From contig NZ_KB907082.1 in NCBI RefSeq assembly GCF_000381765.1, forward strand, positions 62,001-126,000: 64,000 nucleotides of DNA. The letters run 5' to 3'. The position numbers were made by a program, and so were the translations under genes. This stretch comes from [Zimmermannella] faecalis ATCC 13722 (GTDB lineage Bacteria; Actinomycetota; Actinomycetes; Actinomycetales; Microbacteriaceae). The notes under the pieces were generated by a model. The model made no database searches. It worked only from the letters and a program-made list of their open reading frames with translations, and was not told the DNA's origin. Below are positions 9,355 to 18,326 of the stretch, in pieces (the stretch's first letter is position 1; every line of letters begins with the position of its first letter).

Positions 9355-11103
9355 GTGAATATCGCTGGTGGCGCCTCGCGCCCCGTCAATCTCAACCTAC
9401 TCGCGCTCGGTGCCCTGGGAGTCGTCTTCGGTGACATCGGCACGAGCCCCCTCTATTCCCTGCAGACCGTGTTCAGCATTCACGACGGCGCAGTTCGGCC
9501 CACCGAGACCGACGTACTCGGTGTGATCTCCATGATTACGTGGTGCATCGTGCTGATCGTGCTCGTCGCGTACAGCGGGTTTCTGCTGCGCGCCGACAAC
9601 GAGGGCGAGGGCCTCGAGACGGTGAACCCGCAGCTCGACGCGTGGGTCGTGCCGCTCGCGGCGGCGATTCTCACGTGCCTGTTCGCGGTGCAGCGCTGGG
9701 GCACAGGTGTGATCGGGCGCGCCTTCGGCCCGATCATGGTCGTCTGGTTTGTGGTACTCGCCGTGCTGGGCGCCACGCACCTCGGTGCGGATCCGAGCAT
9801 TCTGCGCGCCCTCTCGCCCACGTATGCGGTGCAATTCGCCATCGCAAACCCCTTCATCGGGTTCATCGCGCTCGGTGCGGTTGTGCTGGCGGTGACCGGA
9901 GTCGAGGCGCTCTACGCCGACCTCGGCCACTTTGGCCGCAGGCCGATCGTGCGCGCCTGGTGCTGGCTCGTCATGCCGTCACTCCTGCTCAACTACTACG
10001 GGCAGGGCGCGATGATTCTTGCCGACCCCGACACCGCCGCGAGCCCGTTCTTCCAGCTCACACCCGCGTGGGCCCGCGTGCCGCTCGTTGTGCTCGCAAC
10101 CCTCGCAACGGTGATCGCGTCGCAGGCCGTCATCTCGGGGGCGTTCTCCGTATCGCGCCAGGCGGTGCGCCGCTCGCTCCTCCCGAGGCTCCGCGTGCGG
10201 CAGACCTCTCGGAACAGCGCGGGCCAGATCTATTTGCCCGCGGTGAACGGCATCCTCTTCGTCGGGGTGCTCTCGCTCGTACTGATCTTCGGTAGCTCGA
10301 GCGAGCTTGCCGCGGCCTACGGGCTCTCGGTGACCGGCACGATGCTGCTCGAGCTCTCGCTCTTCCTGCTGCTCGCCCTCGCGGTCTGGCAGTGGCCGCT
10401 GTGGCGCGTCGTCGCGTTTGCCGTCGTCATCGGCGGGCTCGAGCTCCTGCTGTTCGGGGCGAACGCCGTGAAGATTGCGTCGGGCGGCTGGGTGCCGATC
10501 GCCATCGCGGTCGTGCTCGTGACGGTCATGCTCACCTGGCATCGTGGCGCCGGCATTCTCTTCGGCAACCGCGCGCGGCTCGAGGGCCCGGTGCCCGACT
10601 ACCTCGATGCCCTGCACGCACAGTCGCTGCGCCGGGTGCCGGGCGTCGCCGTGTATCCGCATGGCAACACCGACACCGTGCCGCTCGCGCTGCGCAGCAA
10701 CGTGCGCTTCAACCGCGTACTCCACGAGCACGTCGTGATCATCACGATGGTGCACGTCGGGGTGCCATACGTGCCTAAGGCCGAAAGAGTCGTCGTCTCG
10801 TCGCTCGGCGACCCGGCCGACGGCATCGTGCAGGTGCGCTACCGCATCGGGTTCAACGATCACCAAGACGTGCCGAAGGCCCTGCGGCAGGCCATCGGCC
10901 ATGCGCCCGAGCTCGACTTCGACCCGGACGAGGCGATGTACGTGCTGTCGGTGTTTCGCATCGAGCCAGGCCGCTCCCGCGTCATGCCGGCGTGGCGAAA
11001 GCGGCTGTTCCGCGCCCTCGAGAAGGCCTCGGCGAACCGCACGCACGTGCTGCGGCTCCCGCCCGAGCGCACGATTGTGGTCGGCGCCGAGGTCGAGTTC
11101 TAG
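9355..11103 (+). CDS. kup: Kup-type potassium transporter with internal in-frame deletion
   Basis: A 582-residue Kup/HAK/KT protein starting at GTG 9355. The opening VVFGDIGTSPLYSLQ and later blocks (ITGVEALYADLGHFG-like, YYGQGA, ATVIASQAVISGAFS, SVTGTM) are intact. However, right after RADNEGEG (codons ending near 9612) the sequence jumps to LETVNPQLDAW. In E. coli Kup about 50 residues lie between these two points. They form a membrane helix with the conserved G[DE]xxITPAISV motif, including an acidic residue reported as essential. The frame is otherwise open to the end. Either the transporter is crippled or this is a sequence error. Confidence 0.85.
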   Translation: MNIAGGASRPVNLNLLALGALGVVFGDIGTSPLYSLQTVFSIHDGAVRPTETDVLGVISMITWCIVLIVLVAYSGFLLRADNEGEGLETVNPQLDAWVVPLAAAILTCLFAVQRWGTGVIGRAFGPIMVVWFVVLAVLGATHLGADPSILRALSPTYAVQFAIANPFIGFIALGAVVLAVTGVEALYADLGHFGRRPIVRAWCWLVMPSLLLNYYGQGAMILADPDTAASPFFQLTPAWARVPLVVLATLATVIASQAVISGAFSVSRQAVRRSLLPRLRVRQTSRNSAGQIYLPAVNGILFVGVLSLVLIFGSSSELAAAYGLSVTGTMLLELSLFLLLALAVWQWPLWRVVAFAVVIGGLELLLFGANAVKIASGGWVPIAIAVVLVTVMLTWHRGAGILFGNRARLEGPVPDYLDALHAQSLRRVPGVAVYPHGNTDTVPLALRSNVRFNRVLHEHVVIITMVHVGVPYVPKAERVVVSSLGDPADGIVQVRYRIGFNDHQDVPKALRQAIGHAPELDFDPDEAMYVLSVFRIEPGRSRVMPAWRKRLFRALEKASANRTHVLRLPPERTIVVGAEVEF

Positions 11104-11125
11104 GCGCCGCGCCGGATACGCGGGG

Positions 11126-12589
11126 TTAGTCGACCGGCCGGCGCACGAACCACGCCAGGCCGAACACGATCACCTGCACGATGGCCGCGAAGAGGAACGC
11201 CGTGTGCGCGCCCGCGAGCATCGCGGCGCCGTCGCTCATGCCAGCGGCGGTCGCCGACGCGATGCCGATGGACATGATCGACACGAAGCCCGAGTTTCCC
11301 GCGGCGCCCGCGACCTGCTGCGCCGTACTCAGCGACGCCGAACCGTGGCCGTACTGGTGATGCGGGAGCGAGCCGAGTGCCGAGGTAAAGGTCGGCGAGA
11401 ACGTCAGCGCAAGCCCAATGCTGAGGAGGATGTGGAACATCAGGAAGTACCACGTCGGCGTTTCGGCGGTCACGAAGAACAGCAGCCCGAATGCGGCGGC
11501 GGCAACGGCCGTGCCTGGAATGACGAGCGGACGCGGGCCGATGCGGTCATACGCGTTGCCGACCACCGGGCCGAGCAGACCAGTGAGGAGCGACCCCGGC
11601 AGCATGAGTAGCCCGACCTCGAGTGGCGCCATCCCGAACGATCGCTGCAGCAGCAGCGGCAGCATGATGAGCACCCCGAACATGCCCATCATCGCGAGCA
11701 TCATGAGCACGACCGGCACCGTGAAGCGGCCGTTGCGGAACACCCGCACGTCAAGCAGCGGCTCGCCTGTGCGGGCGAGCCGCAGCTGCCGAATCACGAA
11801 CACGATAAGGCCGATACCGCCCGCGACGAGCGCTGCGGGTAGCACCCACGACGGGAGGTCGCTGTTGCCGATCGAGGAAAGCCCGTAGACGGTGCCGCCG
11901 AAGCCGACCGCCGCGAGCGGCAGCGAGAGGATGTCGAGGCGCGGGCGCTCGCCGAGCTCGTTGACGTTCGGGATCCACTTCGCACCGACGAGCACGACCG
12001 CGAGGCCGATCGGGATCATGATGCCGAAGAGCGCCCGCCACGACATGGTCTCGAGTACGAGGCCCGAGACGACGGGGCCGAGGGCCGGCGCGACCGAGAT
12101 CACCATCGACACGAGCCCCATCATGCGACCGCGACGGTGTGCCGGTACGACCTCCATGACCGTCGACATGAGCAGTGGCATCGCGATCGCCGTGCCGAAG
12201 GCCTGCACGACGCGTCCGACGACGAGCACAGCGAAGCCGGGCGACAAGAACGCGATGACGGCACCGATGGTGAACGACACCGTCGACAGGCCGAACAGCT
12301 GCCGGGTCGTAAAGCGCTGCTGGAGCCAACCGGTACTCGGAATCACGACCGCCATCGTGAGCAGGAACGCGGTCGTGAGCCACGCTGCCCCGCGCTGATC
12401 GATGCCGAGGTCGGGGTCGTTGATCATGACCTCGACCGCCATGTTCATCGTCGTCTCGTTGAGCAAGACGACGAACACCGCGAAGAGCAAAATGATGATC
12501 GCCCGCAGGTGGTGCGGGCGAATGCGGTCGTCGGCGGGGTGGCCATCGGCCGGGTTGGTTTCGACCGGTTGGGTGGTCGGCTTCGTCAT
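11126..12589 (-). CDS. MFS exporter, DHA2 (EmrB/QacA) family
   Basis: A 487-residue membrane protein with a DHA2-like pattern. It has NETTMNMAVEVMINDPDLG and LTTAFLLTMAVVIPSTGWL in the first two helices, and motif C-like SMVISVAPALGPVVSGLVL in helix 5. It lacks a typical motif A (GRVADRxGR) and has QQRFTTRQLF there instead. It is likely a proton-coupled exporter. It converges with kup (22 bp between stops) and diverges from the 12697 gene. Confidence 0.85.
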   Translation of the reverse strand: MTKPTTQPVETNPADGHPADDRIRPHHLRAIIILLFAVFVVLLNETTMNMAVEVMINDPDLGIDQRGAAWLTTAFLLTMAVVIPSTGWLQQRFTTRQLFGLSTVSFTIGAVIAFLSPGFAVLVVGRVVQAFGTAIAMPLLMSTVMEVVPAHRRGRMMGLVSMVISVAPALGPVVSGLVLETMSWRALFGIMIPIGLAVVLVGAKWIPNVNELGERPRLDILSLPLAAVGFGGTVYGLSSIGNSDLPSWVLPAALVAGGIGLIVFVIRQLRLARTGEPLLDVRVFRNGRFTVPVVLMMLAMMGMFGVLIMLPLLLQRSFGMAPLEVGLLMLPGSLLTGLLGPVVGNAYDRIGPRPLVIPGTAVAAAAFGLLFFVTAETPTWYFLMFHILLSIGLALTFSPTFTSALGSLPHHQYGHGSASLSTAQQVAGAAGNSGFVSIMSIGIASATAAGMSDGAAMLAGAHTAFLFAAIVQVIVFGLAWFVRRPVD

Positions 12590-12696
12590 GTGTCCTGCTT
12601 CTTCTCATCTCGCGCCCATGCGCGCTGCGTAGCTTCGAACGCGGCCGAGTCGGGAAGTATTCCCGCGCCACGCCGCCGATCGAGCAAAGGAACATC

Positions 12697-13182
12697 ATGC
12701 CGCATCTCACCACCCCCGAAGTGATCGATTTCCCCGGCACCCCAACTGTCGTCGTGCGCGGTATCGATGTGCCGACCGACGACCTTGCCGCGTTCATGGA
12801 TGCCGCGTTCAGCGCACTCGGCGCGGCGATCGGCGCCGGCGTCTTCACGCCGTCGGGCCCAGCCTTCTCCCGCTATGAGGATGCGCCCGGTGCGACGGCG
12901 ACCCTCGAGGCGGGCTTCCCTGTCGCCCACGCCATCGACGAGCCCGGCGAGCACGGCGGTCAGCAGCTCGCGGCATCGGAGCTGCCTGCCGGACGCATCG
13001 CGATCGCGAAGCATCACGGCGCGTATGACGCCCTCGGCGACTCGTGGGGCGAGCTGCTCACCTGGGTCGGCGAGCAGGGGCTCACACCAGGCGTGCCGTT
13101 CTGGGAGGCCTACGACACCGAACCGACGCCCGAGATGAACCCCGATGACCTCGTAACCGGGCTCGCGGTGCCCATCCCGTAA
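12697..13182 (+). CDS. GyrI-like / AraC effector-binding domain protein
   Basis: A 161-residue stand-alone effector-binding domain. It contains strand and helix blocks typical of GyrI-like proteins: VVVRGIDVPTDDLAAFMDAAF, GPAFSRYED, VEAGFPV-like LEAGFPVAHAI, and the conserved HHGAYDALGDSWGELLTWV. Such domains bind small hydrophobic ligands and sometimes gyrase. ATG 12697 follows AAAGGAA. It sits between a divergent MFS exporter and a convergent TetR regulator, suggesting a role in sensing or binding exported compounds (inference). Confidence 0.82.
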   Translation: MPHLTTPEVIDFPGTPTVVVRGIDVPTDDLAAFMDAAFSALGAAIGAGVFTPSGPAFSRYEDAPGATATLEAGFPVAHAIDEPGEHGGQQLAASELPAGRIAIAKHHGAYDALGDSWGELLTWVGEQGLTPGVPFWEAYDTEPTPEMNPDDLVTGLAVPIP

Positions 13183-13194
13183 CCGGCCGCGCGC

Positions 13195-13848
13195 CTACTT
13201 GGCGACAGCATCCTCGTGGGCCCCGCCGCAGGTGCACTCCACCTGCAGCGCGCGAAGCATCGCCCGCACGTCGTTGTCTTGATCGCTGTCGGTCGCCTCG
13301 GCATTCGCGGCCGCCTCGAGCGGGAACTCCCGGCCGGACTCGGCCTCGACCTCGGCTCGTTGACGCTCGCGCCACTCGGGTTCGAGCGTGCGTTGGCGCA
13401 GCAGCGAGGCTCGCCCGGCCAACCAAGCCAGGATGAGGTTGCGAGCGCTGTGCGAGGGCATTGGCGATGACTTCGTGAGTTCAAGAATTGTCTCGGAGAA
13501 CCGGAACGACATCTCACCGAGGTAGGCCTGGCGCTGGTAGAGCTCGAGCAGCGCCGGGTCGCCCGTATAGGTCACGCGGCGGATGAGCTCGCGCAGCCCA
13601 CAGAAGTCACAGTCGCCGGCCGTGAAGTCTTCTTGCAAGAGGTGCGCGAGTACGAGCTCGCGTGCCTGATTCCAGACGACGTCCATCGACGGGAAGTACG
13701 TGTAGATCGCGTTGGGCGCCACGCCGATTTCGCGCGCAACCTTGCGCAGTGATACGCCCTCGATGCTCTGCTCACGCTCGAGCACGCGCATCGCGGCGTC
13801 AAGAATCACTCGCTGATCGATGTCGCCCCGGGGGCCCCGTCTCGCCAT
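13195..13848 (-). CDS. TetR family transcriptional regulator
   Basis: A 217-residue regulator. The N-terminal helix-turn-helix covers residues 10-55: RVILDAAMRVLE, VSLRKVAREIGVAPNAIYTYFPS. The C-terminal ligand domain ends with a Cys-rich tail CTCGGAHED, which could bind a metal, though that is speculation. A perfect 16-bp palindrome lies 17 bp upstream of its start and is a good autoregulatory operator. The convergent effector-binding protein or the MFS pump beyond it may be its targets. Confidence 0.88.
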   Translation of the reverse strand: MARRGPRGDIDQRVILDAAMRVLEREQSIEGVSLRKVAREIGVAPNAIYTYFPSMDVVWNQARELVLAHLLQEDFTAGDCDFCGLRELIRRVTYTGDPALLELYQRQAYLGEMSFRFSETILELTKSSPMPSHSARNLILAWLAGRASLLRQRTLEPEWRERQRAEVEAESGREFPLEAAANAEATDSDQDNDVRAMLRALQVECTCGGAHEDAVAK

Positions 13849-13864
13849 AGTGACTCAACCATAC

Positions 13865-13880
13865 TCATGCGCGCGCATGA
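13865..13880. promoter_or_regulatory. Perfect palindrome upstream of TetR gene (candidate operator)
   Basis: TCATGCGCGCGCATGA is a perfect 16-bp palindrome 17 bp upstream of the TetR start at 13848 and 56 bp from the stop of the 13937 gene. Size and placement fit a TetR dimer site. That it binds this regulator is inference. Confidence 0.55.
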
Positions 13881-13936
13881 ATGCGGGCATCGGCGCCACG
13901 ATCGAATTGATGAATCAGATATGAAAATGTGCTGAT

Positions 13937-14362
13937 CTACGCGGATTCCGTCGCGGTAGAAATCGCCCACATGACGCCGAACCGGTCGAACACCTGCCCG
14001 TACCAGTCGCCCCAGGGCGCCTGCTCGAACGGCATGCCCACCTCGCCACCGGCGGCGACGAAGGCGTCGATGATCTCCCGGCCGCGATCGACCGATTCGA
14101 CGGTGTAGAGGAGCGAGTAGGCGCTCCCCCGCACGTTGTAGGTGTCGCCTGGCATCGCGTCGCCGCCGGCGAGGGACCCGGCGGGAGTGGTCAGCGTGGC
14201 GTGCGCGACCGCGTTCGGGTCGGGCTCGAACGGCATCCCCTCCATTGGGGTGTCGCCGTACATGAGAATGGTGAGTTCGCCACCGAGCACCTCGTGCCAG
14301 TGGGTGAAAGCGTCGGCGGTTTGTCCGGGCAGTGCGATGTACGTCGCCAGTGACTCGTTCAT
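13937..14362 (-). CDS. VOC superfamily protein (PhnB/glyoxalase-like)
   Basis: A 141-residue vicinal-oxygen-chelate protein of the PhnB group. It has LATYIALPGQTADAFTHWHEVLGGE at the start, HATLTTPAGSLAGGDAMPG in the middle, and WGDWYGQVFDRFGVMWAI at the end, matching the two beta-alpha-beta-beta-beta repeats. Substrate is unknown. PhnB-type proteins often lack obvious enzyme activity. It reads toward the TetR promoter and away from zapE. Confidence 0.85.
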   Translation of the reverse strand: MNESLATYIALPGQTADAFTHWHEVLGGELTILMYGDTPMEGMPFEPDPNAVAHATLTTPAGSLAGGDAMPGDTYNVRGSAYSLLYTVESVDRGREIIDAFVAAGGEVGMPFEQAPWGDWYGQVFDRFGVMWAISTATESA

Positions 14363-14424
14363 GTGTTCAGCCTAGGTTTCTTGCGGCCGAGCGGGCACGA
14401 CTCTGCGTGGATTGCCAGCGACGT

Positions 14425-15525
14425 TCAGACCCCGGCGGCGATCCCGACCTCGTCGCCGCGAAGCAGCGCGAGCCGGCTCTCGGCACGAAACAGGTCGACC
14501 GGCGGATCCGCAATGTCGACGAGCGCATCCCGCGGCACCTCCGCGAGCACCGTGAGCTGGCAGTCGCGGTCAACGAGCACGTCGAGCAGGGTCACGAGGC
14601 GCTGGCGCGCGGCCCGACTCGCGCCAGACAGCGGTGGCACACCGGTCAGCACCCAGCTGTCGAAGTCGTCGGCGAGTCGCAAAAAGTCCTCGCTCACGGC
14701 GGTCGCCTCGAGCAGATCGCCGAACGTAAACCACACCTCGCGGTCGCGCACCGCCCGAGCCCGCAGCGCGTGGTGCGCCTCGAGTACGGTTGCCGCCTCC
14801 CCCGCCTCCGGCAGCGCGAGCCCCGCCGCCCGCGCGGCGCTCGCCTCATCGGGTGACGCAACGAGCCATCGCCCCGTCGCGAAGCGCGTTGCTCGCCCCG
14901 ACTCGCCGCGGCGGTAGTCGGTACCGGCGTCGAGCGTGCGCACCGCGAATCGCTCACGAATGATGCGGATGCCCGGCTCGAACACGTGGTGATACACGGG
15001 ATTCGGCAGGAGCCCCTCGGGCGCATAGTTCGACGTGATGAGGCTCGGCACCCCGCGCGCGGCAAGCTCGTCGAGCAGGCGATTCAGCAGCGCCGCGCCG
15101 CCCGGATCGTGCACGTGGAGCTCATCGAAGAAGAAGAGTCGGGCGCCGTCGAGCAGCTCCGCAATCGTCGCCTCAATCGCCTCGCGGCCGCTCACGCGCA
15201 TCCCGAACCGCTGCTGGAGCGTTCGGAAGAAGGCGTGGAAGTGCACGCGACGCTTCGCCGAGTCGGGCACCGGCGCGAGCGCAAACAGCTCCGACATGAG
15301 CCAGGTCTTGCCGCGGCCCGCCGGGCCGTGCACGTACATCCCGACCGACGCATCCGCGGGCGACGGCACCGCCCCGAGCTTCCCGGCGAGGAGTTCGGCC
15401 CCCTCGCTGACGACCTCGCGCTGCGCCGCGTCGAGGGTCGCGCCGGTCGATGCCTCGATGTCCGCGACCACCTTCGCGGCGTCGAAGGTGCGAAGAGTCT
15501 CGGTCGGCGCTGTCTGTTCGTGCAC
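14425..15525 (-). CDS. zapE: Cell division protein ZapE (AFG1-like AAA ATPase)
   Basis: A 366-residue AFG1/ZapE ATPase. Walker A is GPAGRGKT at residues 67-74 and Walker B is LFFFDE at 130-135, followed by LHVHD. The RVHFHAFF block (93-100) and TSNYAPEGLLPNPVYHH are diagnostic of the family. In E. coli ZapE acts at the Z-ring under stress; the mitochondrial homologue assists protein quality control. It diverges from the exporter starting at 15611, with under 90 bp between them. Confidence 0.9.
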   Translation of the reverse strand: MHEQTAPTETLRTFDAAKVVADIEASTGATLDAAQREVVSEGAELLAGKLGAVPSPADASVGMYVHGPAGRGKTWLMSELFALAPVPDSAKRRVHFHAFFRTLQQRFGMRVSGREAIEATIAELLDGARLFFFDELHVHDPGGAALLNRLLDELAARGVPSLITSNYAPEGLLPNPVYHHVFEPGIRIIRERFAVRTLDAGTDYRRGESGRATRFATGRWLVASPDEASAARAAGLALPEAGEAATVLEAHHALRARAVRDREVWFTFGDLLEATAVSEDFLRLADDFDSWVLTGVPPLSGASRAARQRLVTLLDVLVDRDCQLTVLAEVPRDALVDIADPPVDLFRAESRLALLRGDEVGIAAGV

Positions 15526-15579
15526 GATCCTCGACTTTACTCACGCGCACCCCGCATGAAGCGACCACCCACACTTCCC

Positions 15580-15603
15580 TACCGACCATATGGTCTGTAG
15601 AAT
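15580..15603 (+). promoter_or_regulatory. Candidate TetR operator overlapping a -10 box (leaderless promoter)
   Basis: Positions 15580-15599 read TACCGACCATATGGTCTGTA, a 20-bp inverted repeat with one mismatched pair and a perfect 12-bp core GACCATATGGTC. A plausible -10 box TAGAAT follows at 15598-15603, which would place the transcript start at or next to ATG 15611, giving a leaderless mRNA. The operator would then cover the spacer and -10. The TetR gene at 17149 in the same operon is the obvious binder (inference). Confidence 0.6.
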
Positions 15604-15610
15604 CAACCAC

Positions 15611-17152
15611 ATGTTCGAGCTTCGTCCTCCCTCGCCCCGTGCTGGCGCCCGTGAATGGGCCTCGCTTGCCGTGCTCGTGCTCGCGGTGACCCTGCTCGCG
15701 GTCGACGCGACGGTGCTCTCGCTCGCGATTCCGTCGCTGAGCGAGTCGCTCGCCCCGAGCGCAAACCAGATCCTCTGGATCGGCGACATCTACTCGTTTG
15801 CGATCGCCGGACTGCTCATCACGATGGGCAACGTCGCCGACCGCGTCGGACGCAAGAAACTCCTGCTCACCGGCTCCATCGCCTTCGGCATCTCGTCGGC
15901 AATCGCGGCTTTCGCGCCGACCGCCGAGGTGCTCATCGCCGCCCGAGCGCTCCTCGGCATCAGCGGCGCGACCCTCATGCCCTCGACGCTGTCGATCATC
16001 CGCCACATGTTCCGCGTGCCCGCGCAGCGCACCCGCGCCATCGCGATCTGGTCGGCAGGCGCGGCCGGCGGCGCCGCGCTCGGCCCGCTCGTCGGCGGTG
16101 TGCTGCTCGAGCACTTCTGGTGGGGCTCGGTGTTCCTCATCAATATCCCCGTCATCGTCGTGCTCGTCGTGGCCGGGTTGCTCCTCCTCCCCGAATCACG
16201 CAACCCGAACGCGCAATCGATCGACTGGTTCTCGTCGGCGCTCTCGATCGCCGCGATCGTTCCGCTCATCTACGCAGTGAAGAGCGCGTTCTCGGGCGAC
16301 TTCGGCGTCGTCATGCACGCTGCCGCCGCCCTCGGTATCGTCGCCGGCTGGTGGTTCGTCCGCCGCCAGCGTCGGCTCACGACGCCACTGTTCGACCTCG
16401 AGCTGTTCGCGCTTCCCGCGTTCCGCGGTGCTGTGATCTCGAACGGCATGGCGATCTTCGCGCTGAGCGGCCTGCTCTTCTTCTTCTCGCAGTACCTTCA
16501 GCTCGTGCGCGGACTCAGCCCCCTCCAGGCTGGCCTGACCGAGCTCCCCGCAACCCTCGCATCGATGGTGGTCGTGCTGCTCATCGGCGCTGTCGTCGGT
16601 CGCCTCGGCATGGGCGGCACGATCGGCATCGGCCTCATCGTCGCGGGCATCGGACTCGCCGGGCTTGCGCTCGCCGAGAGCCTCCCGGGCTACGTCGCGA
16701 TCATCGCCACGCTGCTCGTCGTGGGGTTCGGTATTGGCCTCGCGATCACGGTGTCGACGGATGCGGTGGTCGGGTCGGTGCCCAGGGCGCGGGCCGGCGC
16801 GGCGTCGGGCATCTCCGAGACCGCGTACGAGCTCGGCACGGCACTCGGCATCGCGATCCTCGGTTCGATCATGACCGCGCTGTACCGGGTCTTCCTTCCC
16901 GGCCTCGAGTCACTGCCGGAGGCGGCACAGGTCGATGCGCGGGAGTCGCTCGCCGCCGGCCTTGAGACCGTCGCCGAGCCGTATCCCGCCGTCGCCGAGG
17001 GGCTGCGACTCGCTTTCACCCACGGCATGCAGGTCACCGCACTGATTGCGGCCGGTATTCTCGTCGTCACGGGCATCTTCGCCTGGCGCACGATTCCGCG
17101 CCGGTTCGAGGTGAGTGAAGATACCGGCATGCTTGAGGTGATCGAACAGTGA
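15611..17152 (+). CDS. MFS exporter, DHA2 (QacA-like) family
   Basis: A 513-residue 14-helix exporter. It has VLVLAVTLLAVDATVLSLAIPSL in helix 1, WIGDIYSFAIAG in helix 2, motif A GNVADRVGRKKLLLTG near 75-90, and motif C IWSAGAAGGAALGPLVGGVLL. The QacA-like Asp in LAVDATVL is present. It likely exports lipophilic cations or drugs. ATG 15611 has no good ribosome site and lies where a transcript from the adjacent promoter would begin. The stop overlaps the TetR start by 4 bp, so pump and repressor form one operon. Confidence 0.9.
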   Translation: MFELRPPSPRAGAREWASLAVLVLAVTLLAVDATVLSLAIPSLSESLAPSANQILWIGDIYSFAIAGLLITMGNVADRVGRKKLLLTGSIAFGISSAIAAFAPTAEVLIAARALLGISGATLMPSTLSIIRHMFRVPAQRTRAIAIWSAGAAGGAALGPLVGGVLLEHFWWGSVFLINIPVIVVLVVAGLLLLPESRNPNAQSIDWFSSALSIAAIVPLIYAVKSAFSGDFGVVMHAAAALGIVAGWWFVRRQRRLTTPLFDLELFALPAFRGAVISNGMAIFALSGLLFFFSQYLQLVRGLSPLQAGLTELPATLASMVVVLLIGAVVGRLGMGGTIGIGLIVAGIGLAGLALAESLPGYVAIIATLLVVGFGIGLAITVSTDAVVGSVPRARAGAASGISETAYELGTALGIAILGSIMTALYRVFLPGLESLPEAAQVDARESLAAGLETVAEPYPAVAEGLRLAFTHGMQVTALIAAGILVVTGIFAWRTIPRRFEVSEDTGMLEVIEQ

Positions 17153-17733
17153 CCAGCGGCGACAATTCGCGCAACGCCGAGCGCACTCGGCTCGAGATTC
17201 TCGCGGCCGCGCGCGACGTGCTCGCCGAGCGGGGGACGGCGACCTCGCTGCAGCACGTCGCGACCGCGGCCGGCATCTCCAAGGGTGGACTGCTGCACCA
17301 CTTCGCGAGCAAAGACGACCTCCTGTTCGCCGTCGTCGAGACCTACTTCGAGAGCATCCAGCGCGGCGTGCGCGACCGCATCGATCTCTCAGAGAACCGG
17401 CCCGGCAAGGCGCTGCGAGCGTACGTGCGTGCGCTCTGTGAGGTCGACTCCCCCATTCGTCAGGAGTTCGCGCGGTTCGCCGACTTCTGGTCGTATCTCT
17501 GCAGCATCCCCGGCGTGCAGGAGCTCTCCGACGCCGACACGGCCCACTGGCACGAATTTCTCGCGGGCGACGGCCTCGACCCCGACCGCATCCTGCTCGT
17601 GCGATATGCCGCCGAAGGGCTCGCGACGGCGAGCAGTTACGACAACGCCGTGCTGCACGACGGCCTCGATCGCGCCCGCCCCATGCTGCTTGCCTTGTGT
17701 GAGCCAGCCCCGGCCCGTACGGTAGCGGAATGA
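17149..17733 (+). CDS. TetR family regulator of the adjacent exporter
   Basis: A 194-residue repressor starting at GTG 17149 inside the exporter's stop (GTGA overlap). The HTH is ERTRLEILAAARDVLAERG followed by TSLQHVATAAGISKGGLLHHFASKDDLL, close to the pattern of QacR/AcrR-like pump regulators. Cotranscription with the pump and the palindrome at 15580-15599 suggest a simple negative feedback circuit. The next gene starts in a 4-bp overlap with its stop. Confidence 0.88.
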   Translation: MTSGDNSRNAERTRLEILAAARDVLAERGTATSLQHVATAAGISKGGLLHHFASKDDLLFAVVETYFESIQRGVRDRIDLSENRPGKALRAYVRALCEVDSPIRQEFARFADFWSYLCSIPGVQELSDADTAHWHEFLAGDGLDPDRILLVRYAAEGLATASSYDNAVLHDGLDRARPMLLALCEPAPARTVAE

Positions 17734-18305
17734 TCCGTCGACTCCTTGCCCGCCTCTTTTGGGCGTGCAGCCGCTGGAAGCTCGTCTCCGAACCCGCACC
17801 GACACGGCCCACCGTGCTTCTCGGCGCCCCGCACACGTCGAACTGGGACTTCGTGATCATGCTCGCGATCGCGTGGCGGCTCGGCATCGACGTGCGATGG
17901 ATGGGCAAGATCAGCCTGTTCAAGGGCTGGCGCGGGCCGATCATGCGGCGCCTCGGCGGTATCGGCGTCGATCGAGCGAACCCGGGCCGAGTCGTCGGCG
18001 AGGTCGTCGAGCGGGTGCACTCGGGCGAGGTATTCGGACTCGTGATCACGCCCGACGGCACGCGCAGCGGTCACACCCACTGGAAGTCCGGGTTTTACCG
18101 CATTGCCCGCGAGACCGGGATGCCCGTCACGCTTGGCTACGTCGACCGCACGACGATGTCGGCGGGACTTGGCCCCACGATGCAGCTCACGGGGAGCGTC
18201 GCCGACGACATGGACCGCATCCGCGAGTTCTATGCCGACAAGGCGGGCGTGAAGCCCGAGCACCGGGTCGAGCCACGCCTGCGCGAGGAGTCGCGCGGCG
18301 AGTAG
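17730..18305 (+). CDS. PlsC-like 1-acylglycerol-3-phosphate acyltransferase
   Basis: A 191-residue acyltransferase. The HX4D active site is H-T-S-N-W-D (residues 35-40) and the second block is TPDGTRS (about 108-114). It shows a short N-terminal hydrophobic segment, so it is probably membrane-associated. It would act in phospholipid assembly or remodelling; the short length and HTSNWD form are typical of the small actinobacterial subgroup. ATGA overlap couples it to the TetR gene, though a functional link is not obvious. Confidence 0.85.
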   Translation: MIRRLLARLFWACSRWKLVSEPAPTRPTVLLGAPHTSNWDFVIMLAIAWRLGIDVRWMGKISLFKGWRGPIMRRLGGIGVDRANPGRVVGEVVERVHSGEVFGLVITPDGTRSGHTHWKSGFYRIARETGMPVTLGYVDRTTMSAGLGPTMQLTGSVADDMDRIREFYADKAGVKPEHRVEPRLREESRGE

Positions 18306-18326
18306 TCCGCGGAATGCGGCACACTG

